64,000 nucleotides of DNA, from NCBI RefSeq assembly GCF_004339545.1, contig NZ_SMGD01000015.1, positions 192,859 through 256,858 of the forward strand, read 5' to 3'. This document shows positions 27,085-36,456 of this stretch, one piece after another. The number at the start of each line of letters is the position of its first letter. Position 1 is the first letter of the stretch. The stretch comes from Celerinatantimonas diazotrophica. GTDB taxonomy: Bacteria; Pseudomonadota; Gammaproteobacteria; Enterobacterales; Celerinatantimonadaceae. Both the position numbers and the translations under genes were made by a program. The notes under the pieces are model-generated. The model worked only from the letters and a program-made list of their open reading frames with translations, was not told where the DNA came from and did no database searches.

Positions 27085-28959
27085 TTATGAGTGAAACTCA
27101 TCATCGATGTCATCTAGCTCCTGAGTTGCGAATTTGGGTAAAGTAATGAGAAAAGTGGTTCCTTTTCCTAGCTCTGAAGCCAGTTCGATCTGTCCATTGT
27201 GGTTTTCGACAATGGTTTTACAAATAGCTAGCCCGATACCCGTCCCCTGATATTGATCGCTTTGATTGAGTTTGCGAAAAATATCGAAAATCTCTTGTTG
27301 ATACTGTTCTTCGATACCAATGCCATTGTCTGTGACTCTGATTTGCCAGTGTTGTTCTGTTTCGATGGCACTAATGGTAATTCGTGCAATTTCATCTGGC
27401 TGGGTAAATTTAAGAGCATTGGTCAGTAAATTTAAAAAAAGTTGGTAGAGTTGACGTTGATCGCCCCAAACTATGGGGAGTGGGGTTGTGTAATCAATTT
27501 GGGCATTTTGCTTGGCAATTCGGGCACTGAGATCAGAGTGTATTTGCTCAAATACTTTCTCTAATGACACTTCATGAAATGCACGAGGTTTCGCCTGGAC
27601 TCTAGAATAATCAAGTAGATCAAAAATCAGATGGCGCATCCGAGTCGTTGCGTCGGTGATATAAAATAGATATTTTTTGACTTTGTCATCCACGTGTTGT
27701 TCATAGTGTTGGGTAAACAGGTCCACATAACTAGCAATCACTCGCAGTGGTTCTTGGAGGTCATGCGAGGCGATATAGGCAAATTGTTCAAGCGAAGCGT
27801 TGGATTTTTCCAGAGCAATCATGGTCTTTTGTTGTTTTCGTTGCAGATTGACAATAGCCGCATATTGTTGGTCGATTTTTTTGCAGCGTTTATAATCAAG
27901 CCAACCAAAGCCAATCACCATAAATGTAATTAATATCTCACCGATTAACCATTGGGCAACAAAATGGCTAAATATTTGTTGATTATTCGCTCCAAATTCT
28001 TTTGCCGATAGAAAAGAGATGACATAAAAGTGATTAAAATCAGATTTCAAGTTGTGGGTACACTGCTTAATCAGCTGCTTTTTGATGTTGACCTCTGAAA
28101 AGGTTAGCATCTCTAGCGAGTGAGTATTGCGACTATTTAAGTCGCACAGTTGAGCCCATACTTGTGGGTAGAGTGTTTCTAATTTTTGGTTTGCTCGGCC
28201 TGCTATTTGCCATCCCCATTCATCTTGAGGGCTCGGTCCTTTTATAAAATAACTAGCTGAATTAACCACCCATAATGGGACCTTAATGTTGGTACTAAGT
28301 TGATTCAATTGCCTTAGGATATCGGAGCCATCGCAGTTGAGTATTAAAAATACCTTGTGACCTTGCGCATCTCGACCCAGGTTAATGACAAATCGGTAGG
28401 TAGGTTGAAATGGTCGGATAATTTTATGGTGCTCAACGTTGAGATCAAACCGGGAGATATAAATATCTCCGGTTTTCAAGCTTGCTGAGTTCATAAAATA
28501 AGTGCGATGGGCTTTGTTTTGTAATTGCCCGGAACGGATGATTTGAGCGTGTTTGTCATTGGTACTCTTATCTATACGAATCAGTTCTTGACCTTTCTCA
28601 TTTAATATTCGGGCCTGCAGATAAGAGCGATATTTGGTTGATATAAATTGATATAAATCGGCAGTGACCTGTGCTTTATTCTCGGGTCGTGTAGGATTGG
28701 TTAAAAATGCTTGAATGCTAGATAACTTGGCCAAATACCGTATGTCATTAAGTGATGACGCAAAGTGTCTCTCTAGAATATCGTGGCCAAATTTGACCAC
28801 TTGGTTTTGTTCGGCAATCGTTTTGATGCGAACGGCTTTGATCTCGGAACGATAAAGTAAATATTCAACGGTGCCGAACGCAATTAGAAAAATGAGCCAG
28901 ATTGTAACGACTTTTAAAAACCACAGTTGGTAGTTAAATAAAGACTGTTTTGTGTCCAT
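27085..28959 (-). CDS. Membrane sensor histidine kinase
   Basis: The 624-residue protein has a membrane segment at about 15-33, a large periplasmic sensor region of about 300 residues (SLNDIRYLAKLSSIQAFL, then ARILNEKGQELIRIDKS, typical of Cache-type sensors), a second membrane segment at about 335-355, a coiled linker, a HisKA domain with phosphorylated His399 in IASHDLQEPLRVIASY, and an HATPase domain with N, G1 (VTDNGIGIEEQYQQEIFDIF) and G2 (GTGIGLAICKTIVENHNGQI) boxes. The DLQEPLR H-box places it among phytochrome-like kinases. It lies 11 bases after the CheB-CheR-type gene and 15 before the receiver gene, consistent with one operon. Confidence 0.9.
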   Translation of the reverse strand: MDTKQSLFNYQLWFLKVVTIWLIFLIAFGTVEYLLYRSEIKAVRIKTIAEQNQVVKFGHDILERHFASSLNDIRYLAKLSSIQAFLTNPTRPENKAQVTADLYQFISTKYRSYLQARILNEKGQELIRIDKSTNDKHAQIIRSGQLQNKAHRTYFMNSASLKTGDIYISRFDLNVEHHKIIRPFQPTYRFVINLGRDAQGHKVFLILNCDGSDILRQLNQLSTNIKVPLWVVNSASYFIKGPSPQDEWGWQIAGRANQKLETLYPQVWAQLCDLNSRNTHSLEMLTFSEVNIKKQLIKQCTHNLKSDFNHFYVISFLSAKEFGANNQQIFSHFVAQWLIGEILITFMVIGFGWLDYKRCKKIDQQYAAIVNLQRKQQKTMIALEKSNASLEQFAYIASHDLQEPLRVIASYVDLFTQHYEQHVDDKVKKYLFYITDATTRMRHLIFDLLDYSRVQAKPRAFHEVSLEKVFEQIHSDLSARIAKQNAQIDYTTPLPIVWGDQRQLYQLFLNLLTNALKFTQPDEIARITISAIETEQHWQIRVTDNGIGIEEQYQQEIFDIFRKLNQSDQYQGTGIGLAICKTIVENHNGQIELASELGKGTTFLITLPKFATQELDDIDDEFHS

Positions 28960-28970
28960 ACCTGTCCCAT

Positions 28971-31900
28971 TTAATGCAGAAATTTGCTATCAATTTCCCG
29001 CATCGGGACGGGTTTTGAAAATAGATAGCCCTGCATTCGATCCACACCGAGATGTTCCATTAATACCGCTTGCTCTTCTTGTTCAACGCCTTCGGCGACA
29101 ACAATTGAACCAATGCCATGGGCCATTTTGACGGTTCCCTCAACCAAAGCTTCATCCCGTTTTTTGGCGTGCGCTTCAGTAACAAATTCCCGATCAATTT
29201 TAATGATATCCACCGGAAATTTGCGAATATACGAGAGTGATGAATACCCTGTTCCAAAATCGTCTAATGCAATGAGTGCGCCTTTACTTTTTAACCAGTT
29301 AATATTTTTTAAGACCAGAACTGTATTACCGATAAATACTGACTCTGTAACTTCTACTGTCAGCCAAGAGAGATCGGCTTGAATGTCGTTAAAAAGTTCT
29401 TCAATCTCAATATCACGTAGCAACTTGGGACTGAAATTTACAGAGATAGGGATGTCATACTCACAATGTTGTTTTAAAAAGTTCATTTGTGTCACAACAT
29501 CTTCAAGGACTAATCGCGTGATGGGTAAAATGAGTCCAATCTCTTCTGCGTAAGGAATAAATTCATTCGGTGGTAAAATACCTAATTTAGGATGTTGCCA
29601 ACGAACCAACGCTTCCATGCCAACAATCTGGCGTGTTTTAGCGGCTAAAATTGGTTGATAGTAAACGATTAACGAGGTGTCCTTAATCGCTTGCCGCAGT
29701 TCTGCTTCTAAACTAACTCGAAGTGCGGCATCCTGATTCATCTGTGGTTGGAAATAGGCAAAATTATGCCGCCCTGATGATTTTGCTTGATACATCGCTG
29801 CATCAGCATTACTTAATAGTTCTGATGCCGCTAGGCCATCTTGTGGATAGACCGAAATGCCAATTGAGGCTGAAATAAAAATGGTTTTTCCCTTGATAGT
29901 AAACGCATGGTCGAGTTCGTGTAAAATGGATTTTGCGATGATTTCCGGCGCTTGGTCACGATGGTATTTGGGCATTAACAAAATAAATTCATCGCCCCCA
30001 AATCGGCTCAAGGTATCGGATTTGCGGATTAGCTGTGTAATTCGTTGAGTGACTAACACTAAAAGTTCATCACCAGCCTCATGGCCTAATGAGTCGTTTA
30101 CCTCTTTAAAACGATCAAGATCAATGAACATGAGTGTCAGGCTGGTTTGTTCTCTTTCGGCATGTTTTAACTCAGTATTGAGTCGATCGATGAGTAAGGC
30201 GCGATTAGGGAGTTCTGTCAGTGTGTCGAAATTGGCTTGTCGATAGATGGTTTCTTCAAATGAGCGGCGCTCTGTGATATCGGTAAAGACAACTGTATAA
30301 CGACCTTCATCATCGGCATGGGTTTTATTAAGCTCGGTCAGCTCCACTTCTAGCGTCACAAAGTCATTGTGCGTCGTTTTGACATGAACTTCACCAAACC
30401 AGTGATGATCACTCTCCAGAGCCTGAATAATATCGTCGCTGAATACTTTTGTATTATTTACATTCCGGAACAGATTAGGTTTTTGCCCAATGAGATTTTC
30501 TTCCCGTTTGTTGAGTATTCTCAGCGCAGAAGGGTTAGCGGTTAACACTAATCCTTCATCATCAAGGATCAGCATGCCATCACGAGTGCTGTTGAAGACC
30601 TCAGATACTAACTGATTTTTCTTCGAAACTGGTAGGCTAGCTTTTTTATGTTTTAAGACAATCAGAGCCGCATATTTACTGTTGGTTTGCAGCGGTTCAG
30701 TAGTGATGATTACCTCTTCAAAATGGTCTGCGGGCGGCGTCTTGTGTCGTTTATTGGGGCAGATAAATTTTTTGCGGCCACTTTTTTTATCACGGAGCTG
30801 ATGCTGAAGATAGGCCCATTGAGCTTTCGTTAAAAAACTCTCTGGACTTTGATCTTTGTATTGGCTGAGTTCTTGATCAGTCTGGGAGATTAATTGAATG
30901 GTCAAGTCTTGATCGACCCCTAGAATTAGATCATCGCTTTGATCAACTAAGATATCGAATAGGCTGTCGAGGCCAATATCTGGTATTTTTTGCTCAATTT
31001 CCTGAGTGATGTCATAGGTGATTCCTGACAGATATAGGATCTCTCCTTCTTTATTCGCGACTGGGAAAATTCGGGATTCGAGCCAATGTTTGGCACCGTC
31101 TATTGGATGGATGATCTGAAAACGAAATGACCACGGTGTATTATGACTGTTCATATGCTCTTGACGGTAGTGACGAGCATCTTTGCTGGTCATGATTTTA
31201 AAGATATATTCACTATCGCGCAGTAACATCACCGGATCTAGCCCTAACACAGTGGAACAGGCAGGGCTGACATAACGCATTCGGCCAAACATGGGTTCTT
31301 GGATCCATAATATTTGCGCAGTACTTTGTGTAATATCTTCAAATAGTTGATTTATTTCTTTTAGTGCTGCTTCGTGAGCCTTCAAGTTGCTGATATCACT
31401 GAAAGTTAAGACTGCGCCTAGAATGTCACCATTCTGGCTGCGATAAGGCTGAATGGAAACTTGCAATTGTGATTGGCCATTGTCTATCTCCATATTTGGC
31501 ACTCGTTTTGCTGAAATGACGCGAGCGATATTTTTAGTGATTGACTCAAGCGGTAGACGCAATGACAAGGTCGAAAAATCGCGGTTAATATCGCTTTCTA
31601 ATATACCTATTGTTCGTCCTGCGACGGCATTGACTCGTTTAATCCTGAATTCTAAATCAACGACCACAATGGCAACCGATGCGGCATTTTGAATATTAAT
31701 GAGATCATCGAGTGCATTGGATAAACTGCGGCTTTTGTGATCCAATTCGTCATTGACACTAGATAACTCTTCATTGGTGGCTTGGAGTTCTTCATTCGAG
31801 GTGGTTAATTGTTCATTTGAGGCTTGCAGCTCTTCACTTGATGATTGCAGTTCTTCATTGAGTGATTGCAATTCCTCATTAGAACTTTCTAATTGTTCTA

Positions 31901-33845
31901 CAACACTTTGTAGATGTTCACGGGTATTAGAAAGCTCATCTTGTAAGATGGTGATCTGTTGCTCACTGTAGTCATCAATGGACTGTTGTGGTTTATCACT
32001 TGTTATGGCCTCTTCAGTCTGCGGTGGCTCAAACGATATACTAATTGGAGATTGAGGATCTTTGGGATAAAGTCGATTGATTCTCAGTTGATGGTGTTTT
32101 TTATCGTGATGATAAATTGGGCTAACCACCTCGGTGCCATTTTTACTGAGTTTGAAAAGTAATGCTCGCAGTTCAGCACGATGTTCTTGGGGTATTAAAT
32201 TGAATATATCATAATCAACTTGGCCTGAAGGGAAGCGTAAAAGAGAATTAAGTTCTCCATATGTTTCAATAATTTGGTTGTGGTGTGAAACTAAGACACT
32301 TGGGGGCGCATATTGCTCAATGAGGTGTTTTTGTAGTGCTGAGATCGCTTCTTTTTTCTTCTTCACACTGTTGTTGGGTATGAGTTCGGTTTGATAGTGA
32401 GCTATACGGTTGAGCCGTGAATGAGTAAAGTTATTTCGAATGAAAAAGCGTTCATTTGTGGCCTGCGTAAAATAGTCGTTTTCTCCAGAGTAGACCTCAG
32501 AAACGCCGAGAATAAGTACACCTTGTTCATTGAGTGCGTAATGAAAATTGTTGAAAATATTTTGTTGCAATTCATTCTTGAAATAGATCATGACATTGCG
32601 GCAAGAGATCATATCTAATTTTAAAAAAGGTGGATCTTGGATGAGATCATGTTTAGAAAAAATGGTCATTTCTTGTAGTGTTCTATCGATGACCATTTTT
32701 TCAGGGTCGCTATTATCGAAATAGCGTTCAGTTAACTGAGTGGGTAATTTGTCAGTGGCTTGCGGACTATAGATGCCTTTTCTGGCAAAATTAACGGATT
32801 GTTCGTCTAAATCTGTGGCAAAAATTTGAATGGGATATTCCTGAATATCGCCATCGTTGATTTGGTCCCAAAGCATGGCAATGCTGTAAGCTTCTTCGCC
32901 AGTGGCACAACCTGGAACCCAGATTCGTGTTTTCTCACCAGGTTGTTTTTGCGATTTGATATTTTTCAGACATTTTTCCATTGTTTTGAAAGCATCTTTA
33001 TCACGGAAAAATTCGGTAACGCAGATGAGAAAGGCACGAATCAGATTTTCATATTCCTCATTATGTTGGCGGATATAGCGGACATAATCCCCTAAATTGT
33101 CGAGTTGCAAAAGCGTCATTCGGCGTTCACTTTGACGAATGAGTGTTGCTGTTTTATAACCAGAAAAATCGATTTGGCTGTGGTGCCAAATCCCTTGTAG
33201 TAATTGTTCGAGTAGCGGTTCTGAATGCCCATCAGCAGATGATTTCTGGACGGTCATTTTTTGCCAGTCAGAGTGAATCAACTCGTTTAATTGGTCTCCA
33301 ATCTGTGCTGCCGGGAAAACTCGTTCAATATTTGCTTGGGTGATAGCAGCATCTGGCATCGAATCATATTCCGCCGTTTTAGGATCTTGACAGATAACGA
33401 GCCCCCCTGCATTTTGAATACTAACAACGCCTTTGGCACCATCTGTGCCTGTTCCTGACAAAATAATCCCGATGCAATGCTCTGGGTATTCTTTGGCAAT
33501 ACTTGCAAACAGTCGATCAACCGAAGGCTTGGGAGATATTTTGCGGGTTGTTTTGATAAGTTCCAATTGCCCTTGCTTTATTTCAATGTCGTAATCGGAA
33601 GGACAGACATAGATATGACTATTTTGAATGGATTGCGACATCTTAGCTTCACTAACAACTAGTGGCGTCTCTTTTTGCAATAATTCTGTTAGCAAGCTTT
33701 TATAGGTTGGTGATAGATGTTGCGCGATAATAATTGCTGCATCAAGATCAACTGAGAGTTTACAGATAAGCTCTCGAAGGGCCGCCAAACCGCCTGCTGA
33801 CGCGCCAATTCCAACGACATTTTTAGGGCTTTGTTGATTCGTCAA
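28971..33845 (-). CDS. Hybrid CheB-CheR-PAS-GGDEF-EAL signalling protein
   Basis: A 1624-residue multidomain protein. Residues about 8-190 are a CheB methylesterase domain without a receiver (GIGASAGGLAAL, AQHLSP, SGTGTDGAKG). Residues about 210-480 are a CheR methyltransferase (VPGCATGEEAYSIAMLW, ISCRNVMIYF). A heptad-rich coiled coil follows at about 640-710, then three or more PAS segments, a GGDEF domain with intact GGDEF at 1283-1287 and RKSD inhibitory site, and an EAL domain with Glu1411 in MEALVRW. The start is TTG 33845, six bases after AAGGAG. No chemoreceptor gene is nearby. It joins protein methylation-type modules to c-di-GMP turnover in one chain, upstream of a kinase and receiver. 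Confidence 0.9.
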   Translation of the reverse strand: MTNQQSPKNVVGIGASAGGLAALRELICKLSVDLDAAIIIAQHLSPTYKSLLTELLQKETPLVVSEAKMSQSIQNSHIYVCPSDYDIEIKQGQLELIKTTRKISPKPSVDRLFASIAKEYPEHCIGIILSGTGTDGAKGVVSIQNAGGLVICQDPKTAEYDSMPDAAITQANIERVFPAAQIGDQLNELIHSDWQKMTVQKSSADGHSEPLLEQLLQGIWHHSQIDFSGYKTATLIRQSERRMTLLQLDNLGDYVRYIRQHNEEYENLIRAFLICVTEFFRDKDAFKTMEKCLKNIKSQKQPGEKTRIWVPGCATGEEAYSIAMLWDQINDGDIQEYPIQIFATDLDEQSVNFARKGIYSPQATDKLPTQLTERYFDNSDPEKMVIDRTLQEMTIFSKHDLIQDPPFLKLDMISCRNVMIYFKNELQQNIFNNFHYALNEQGVLILGVSEVYSGENDYFTQATNERFFIRNNFTHSRLNRIAHYQTELIPNNSVKKKKEAISALQKHLIEQYAPPSVLVSHHNQIIETYGELNSLLRFPSGQVDYDIFNLIPQEHRAELRALLFKLSKNGTEVVSPIYHHDKKHHQLRINRLYPKDPQSPISISFEPPQTEEAITSDKPQQSIDDYSEQQITILQDELSNTREHLQSVVEQLESSNEELQSLNEELQSSSEELQASNEQLTTSNEELQATNEELSSVNDELDHKSRSLSNALDDLINIQNAASVAIVVVDLEFRIKRVNAVAGRTIGILESDINRDFSTLSLRLPLESITKNIARVISAKRVPNMEIDNGQSQLQVSIQPYRSQNGDILGAVLTFSDISNLKAHEAALKEINQLFEDITQSTAQILWIQEPMFGRMRYVSPACSTVLGLDPVMLLRDSEYIFKIMTSKDARHYRQEHMNSHNTPWSFRFQIIHPIDGAKHWLESRIFPVANKEGEILYLSGITYDITQEIEQKIPDIGLDSLFDILVDQSDDLILGVDQDLTIQLISQTDQELSQYKDQSPESFLTKAQWAYLQHQLRDKKSGRKKFICPNKRHKTPPADHFEEVIITTEPLQTNSKYAALIVLKHKKASLPVSKKNQLVSEVFNSTRDGMLILDDEGLVLTANPSALRILNKREENLIGQKPNLFRNVNNTKVFSDDIIQALESDHHWFGEVHVKTTHNDFVTLEVELTELNKTHADDEGRYTVVFTDITERRSFEETIYRQANFDTLTELPNRALLIDRLNTELKHAEREQTSLTLMFIDLDRFKEVNDSLGHEAGDELLVLVTQRITQLIRKSDTLSRFGGDEFILLMPKYHRDQAPEIIAKSILHELDHAFTIKGKTIFISASIGISVYPQDGLAASELLSNADAAMYQAKSSGRHNFAYFQPQMNQDAALRVSLEAELRQAIKDTSLIVYYQPILAAKTRQIVGMEALVRWQHPKLGILPPNEFIPYAEEIGLILPITRLVLEDVVTQMNFLKQHCEYDIPISVNFSPKLLRDIEIEELFNDIQADLSWLTVEVTESVFIGNTVLVLKNINWLKSKGALIALDDFGTGYSSLSYIRKFPVDIIKIDREFVTEAHAKKRDEALVEGTVKMAHGIGSIVVAEGVEQEEQAVLMEHLGVDRMQGYLFSKPVPMREIDSKFLH
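31741..31892 (-). repeat. Tandem 21-base heptad repeats encoding the EELQ coiled coil
   Basis: Within the CheB-CheR-type gene about seven consecutive degenerate 21-base units encode heptads of the form SSNEELQ, SLNEELQ, SSSEELQ, ASNEQLT, TSNEELQ, ATNEELS. This is a known linker type in CheB-CheR-PAS proteins. Such repeats are prone to unit gain or loss. Confidence 0.7.
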
Positions 33846-34094
33846 TCTGTACTCCTTTGGCTTAATTCAAAGGCAGGTACAAGCATAAGTAAGACACAAG
33901 GACAACACTAACGGATGCTTTTTTGCCTTTATTACTGTTTTTTTACATCTAATGCGCTTGAGTTGATGTTCTTCTAGTTAGGGTAGCGCATCAGTAAGTG
34001 ATTGCTTTAAATTAAGATGAGTATAGATGGCAGTAGTTTGTTTAGCCAAAAATGAGTTAGAAGTTAAATCTCAAATGAATGTATAGATAGAATA

Positions 34095-34116
34095 AAGGGC
34101 GCATGGTTGCGCCCTT
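34095..34116 (-). terminator. Terminator after yggT
   Basis: A perfect 9-bp stem AAGGGCGCA/TGCGCCCTT (34095-34103 with 34108-34116, 4-base loop) follows the yggT stop by five bases on the minus strand, with TATT after it. It separates the yggS-proC-yggT operon from the signalling genes. The rest of the gap (33846-34094) shows no gene and presumably holds the signalling-cluster promoter, which I could not assign. Confidence 0.7.
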
Positions 34117-34121
34117 ATGAT

Positions 34122-34670
34122 TTAGACAATGTTCCAGTAAGGAATATGAGTCGCAAAGAGGATGTTGATGAAATTAAGTAAAATAAATACTACCAACACT
34201 GATAAGTCTAATCCGCCAATGACAGGAATGATTCGGCGAATGGGTGCAAGCAATGGTTCGGTTAGCTGCATCATGACATATTCAACTGGGCTGCGTCCTT
34301 GACTGACCCAGCTTAAAACAGCCCGAATCAACAATATCCAGAATAATAACTCCCCAAATTGTTTGACGACTGTTAAGAGCGCAAAGATTGGAACGAGTCC
34401 CCAGATCATGGCACCTGTGATGAAATGTAGCAGTAAGATACTTTTCACGGCACCGACAATGAAAGCAAAAATAATCCCTGCCCAGTCAACCCCTCCGTAA
34501 CCGGGGATGATTCGTCGCAGAGGTTTTAAAAAAGGATTGGTTATTCTGACTACAAATTGGCTGAATGGATTGTAAAAATCAGCTCGGGCAAATTGGAGCC
34601 AGACTCTTAATATTACGACCATCAGATACAGGTCAAATATAGTTTTAATTAAGTAGTTTAAAGCCATCAT
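34122..34670 (-). CDS. yggT: YggT family integral membrane protein
   Basis: The 182-residue protein is two tandem YGGT repeats: each has a first membrane helix, a WLQFARADFYNPFSQFVVRITNPFLKPLRRIIPG-like or VSQGRSPVEYVMMQLTEPLLAPIRRIIP-like segment, and a further helix. The family is linked to osmotic shock tolerance and cell division-associated functions, but its mechanism is unknown. It is the third gene of yggS-proC-yggT, 17 bases after proC. Confidence 0.92.
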   Translation of the reverse strand: MMALNYLIKTIFDLYLMVVILRVWLQFARADFYNPFSQFVVRITNPFLKPLRRIIPGYGGVDWAGIIFAFIVGAVKSILLLHFITGAMIWGLVPIFALLTVVKQFGELLFWILLIRAVLSWVSQGRSPVEYVMMQLTEPLLAPIRRIIPVIGGLDLSVLVVFILLNFINILFATHIPYWNIV

Positions 34671-34687
34671 AAAGTTGTTGGTTCTCG

Positions 34688-35506
34688 TTACAGTTGATCT
34701 TCGAGTTGTTTGCTTTTGTCTATTGCTGCCTGCATAGCCTGCCTGACTGTATCACGTAGCCCGGCATTTTCAAAAACATTGACTGCTTCAGCGGTTGTGC
34801 CCCCTTTGACAGCGACATTGGCGCACATCTGTCCTAGCGATGTGTCACTTTCTTGGGCGGCTAGTGTTGCACTACCAAGGGCTGTTTGCGTAACGATCTC
34901 TCTGGCTTGTTCGGCGCTTAACCCAAGTTGCTGTGCATATTGACTCATCGCATCCATTAACAAAAAGAAATAGGCCGGGGCACTCCCCGCAGCTGCAATA
35001 ATATGGTTAATTCCCTGTTCGTTTTCAACCCAGATGACTTTCCCCACCGATTGAAGCGCTTGGGTCGCTATTTGTTGATGCGCGTCATTAGCCACGGAGT
35101 TGGCAAATAATGCGGTTACACCAAGACCTACTTTAGATGGAAGGTTCGGCATGGCTCGAATAACAGCTACATCACCCAACCATTTTTTTAGATGTTCACA
35201 GGTGATCCCTGCCGCGAGTGAGATAAACAGTTTATCTTGAATAGCACCTTCTTGTTTCAGTTGTTCACATAGACGCTGCATTACTTGGGGTTTAACTGCC
35301 AAAACAATAACATCGGCATTAGCAAGAGCTGTGAGGCTGTCTGGATAAGTATGAATTTGGTATTGCTTATGCAATGCTGCAAGCTTAGGAGGGTTGTGAT
35401 CACAGGCGCCAATAAACTGTGCATCCATCCCTTGTTTGACCATCCCGGCTATCAAACTGCTGGCCATGTGGCCTGCTCCGATAAATACAATGCGTGGGGT
35501 ACTCAT
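34688..35506 (-). CDS. proC: Pyrroline-5-carboxylate reductase
   Basis: ProC reduces pyrroline-5-carboxylate to proline with NADPH. The 272-residue protein has the N-terminal Rossmann motif IVFIGAGHMASSLIAGM, DVIVLAVKPQVM, VIRAMPNLPSKVGLG and the C-terminal AGSAPAYFFLLMDA and NVAVKGGTTAEAV signatures. It is located between yggS and yggT, an arrangement common in marine gammaproteobacteria. Confidence 0.95.
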   Translation of the reverse strand: MSTPRIVFIGAGHMASSLIAGMVKQGMDAQFIGACDHNPPKLAALHKQYQIHTYPDSLTALANADVIVLAVKPQVMQRLCEQLKQEGAIQDKLFISLAAGITCEHLKKWLGDVAVIRAMPNLPSKVGLGVTALFANSVANDAHQQIATQALQSVGKVIWVENEQGINHIIAAAGSAPAYFFLLMDAMSQYAQQLGLSAEQAREIVTQTALGSATLAAQESDTSLGQMCANVAVKGGTTAEAVNVFENAGLRDTVRQAMQAAIDKSKQLEDQL

Positions 35507-35532
35507 AGCTCTCCTGTTATTTAGTTATTTGA

Positions 35533-36231
35533 TCAATGATGTTGCTGACTATAATCCCGCTCACCAAAAATAGCAGTTCCAATTCGGACTAATGTGCTGC
35601 CATAAGCAATAGCTTGTGGCATATCATCTGTCATTCCCATCGATAGCGTATCTAGTTCGGGGTAGTCATTTTTCAAATGATGAAATGCGTGTTGCATTAA
35701 TGGAAATTCTTCACTGGCTTTGCCTTTGCTGCCGATCGTCATCAGCCCTCGGAATTTTAAATTTGGCAATTTTGAGATGAGTTCTGCTAGAGTACTTAAT
35801 TGGTTTAAGTCAATGCCAGATTTGCTTTCTTCATGACTAATATTTACTTGAATACAAATATTGAGAGCAGGTCGGTGAGATGGGCGTTGGTCGTTTAGAC
35901 GTTGCGCAATTTTGGCCCGATCAACGGTTTGTACCCAGTCAAAATGTTCAGCAACCAAGCGTGTTTTATTCGATTGTAATGGACCAATAAAATGCCATTC
36001 GAGTGGTTGTTGACACCAGCTTGACTGTGCTGCTGCCTGAATTTTATCAACGGCTTCCTGAACATAATTTTCGCCAAATGAGCGTTGCCCCGCGTGGTAA
36101 GCCTGTTCAATGGCACTTAGCGGTTTGGTTTTACTTACGGCTAGCAATTTTACTTGCCCCTGACGATGATAACGATGCTCAGATTCTGCTATCTGGTTGC
36201 GAATAGATTGTATTTGTTGTTCGATACTCAT
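35533..36231 (-). CDS. yggS: Pyridoxal phosphate homeostasis protein YggS
   Basis: A PLP-binding protein with an alanine-racemase-like barrel that buffers intracellular PLP. The 232-residue protein has KLLAVSKTKP (PLP lysine about residue 34), RSFGENYVQEA, WHFIGPLQSNKTR, INISHEESKSG-like and SMGMTDDMPQAIAYGSTLVRIGTAIFG. It is the first gene of yggS-proC-yggT, divergent from yaaA across 225 bases. Confidence 0.95.
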   Translation of the reverse strand: MSIEQQIQSIRNQIAESEHRYHRQGQVKLLAVSKTKPLSAIEQAYHAGQRSFGENYVQEAVDKIQAAAQSSWCQQPLEWHFIGPLQSNKTRLVAEHFDWVQTVDRAKIAQRLNDQRPSHRPALNICIQVNISHEESKSGIDLNQLSTLAELISKLPNLKFRGLMTIGSKGKASEEFPLMQHAFHHLKNDYPELDTLSMGMTDDMPQAIAYGSTLVRIGTAIFGERDYSQQHH

Positions 36232-36456
36232 GGTTTTACTACTTTAAATGAAAAGTAAAAGCATACACTTTGAGTTAGTGTAAAGCATAAGCCTTGATAA
36301 CTACACCATTTTAACTGCCACACTGGCCCGTGTATATCCGTAGACATATAGTTGGATTGATTGTTAACACAACTGATATTGATATGAGGTATTGATTAGA
36401 CGTTGTTATGATTGCTCGGTAAACTTCTCTCATTGATCATCGTCAAGGACTTAAAC

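Noticed and set aside
31753-31971. Ser-rich + strand frame in the CheB-CheR-type gene
   Set aside because: An antisense artefact of the 21-base EELQ heptad repeats.
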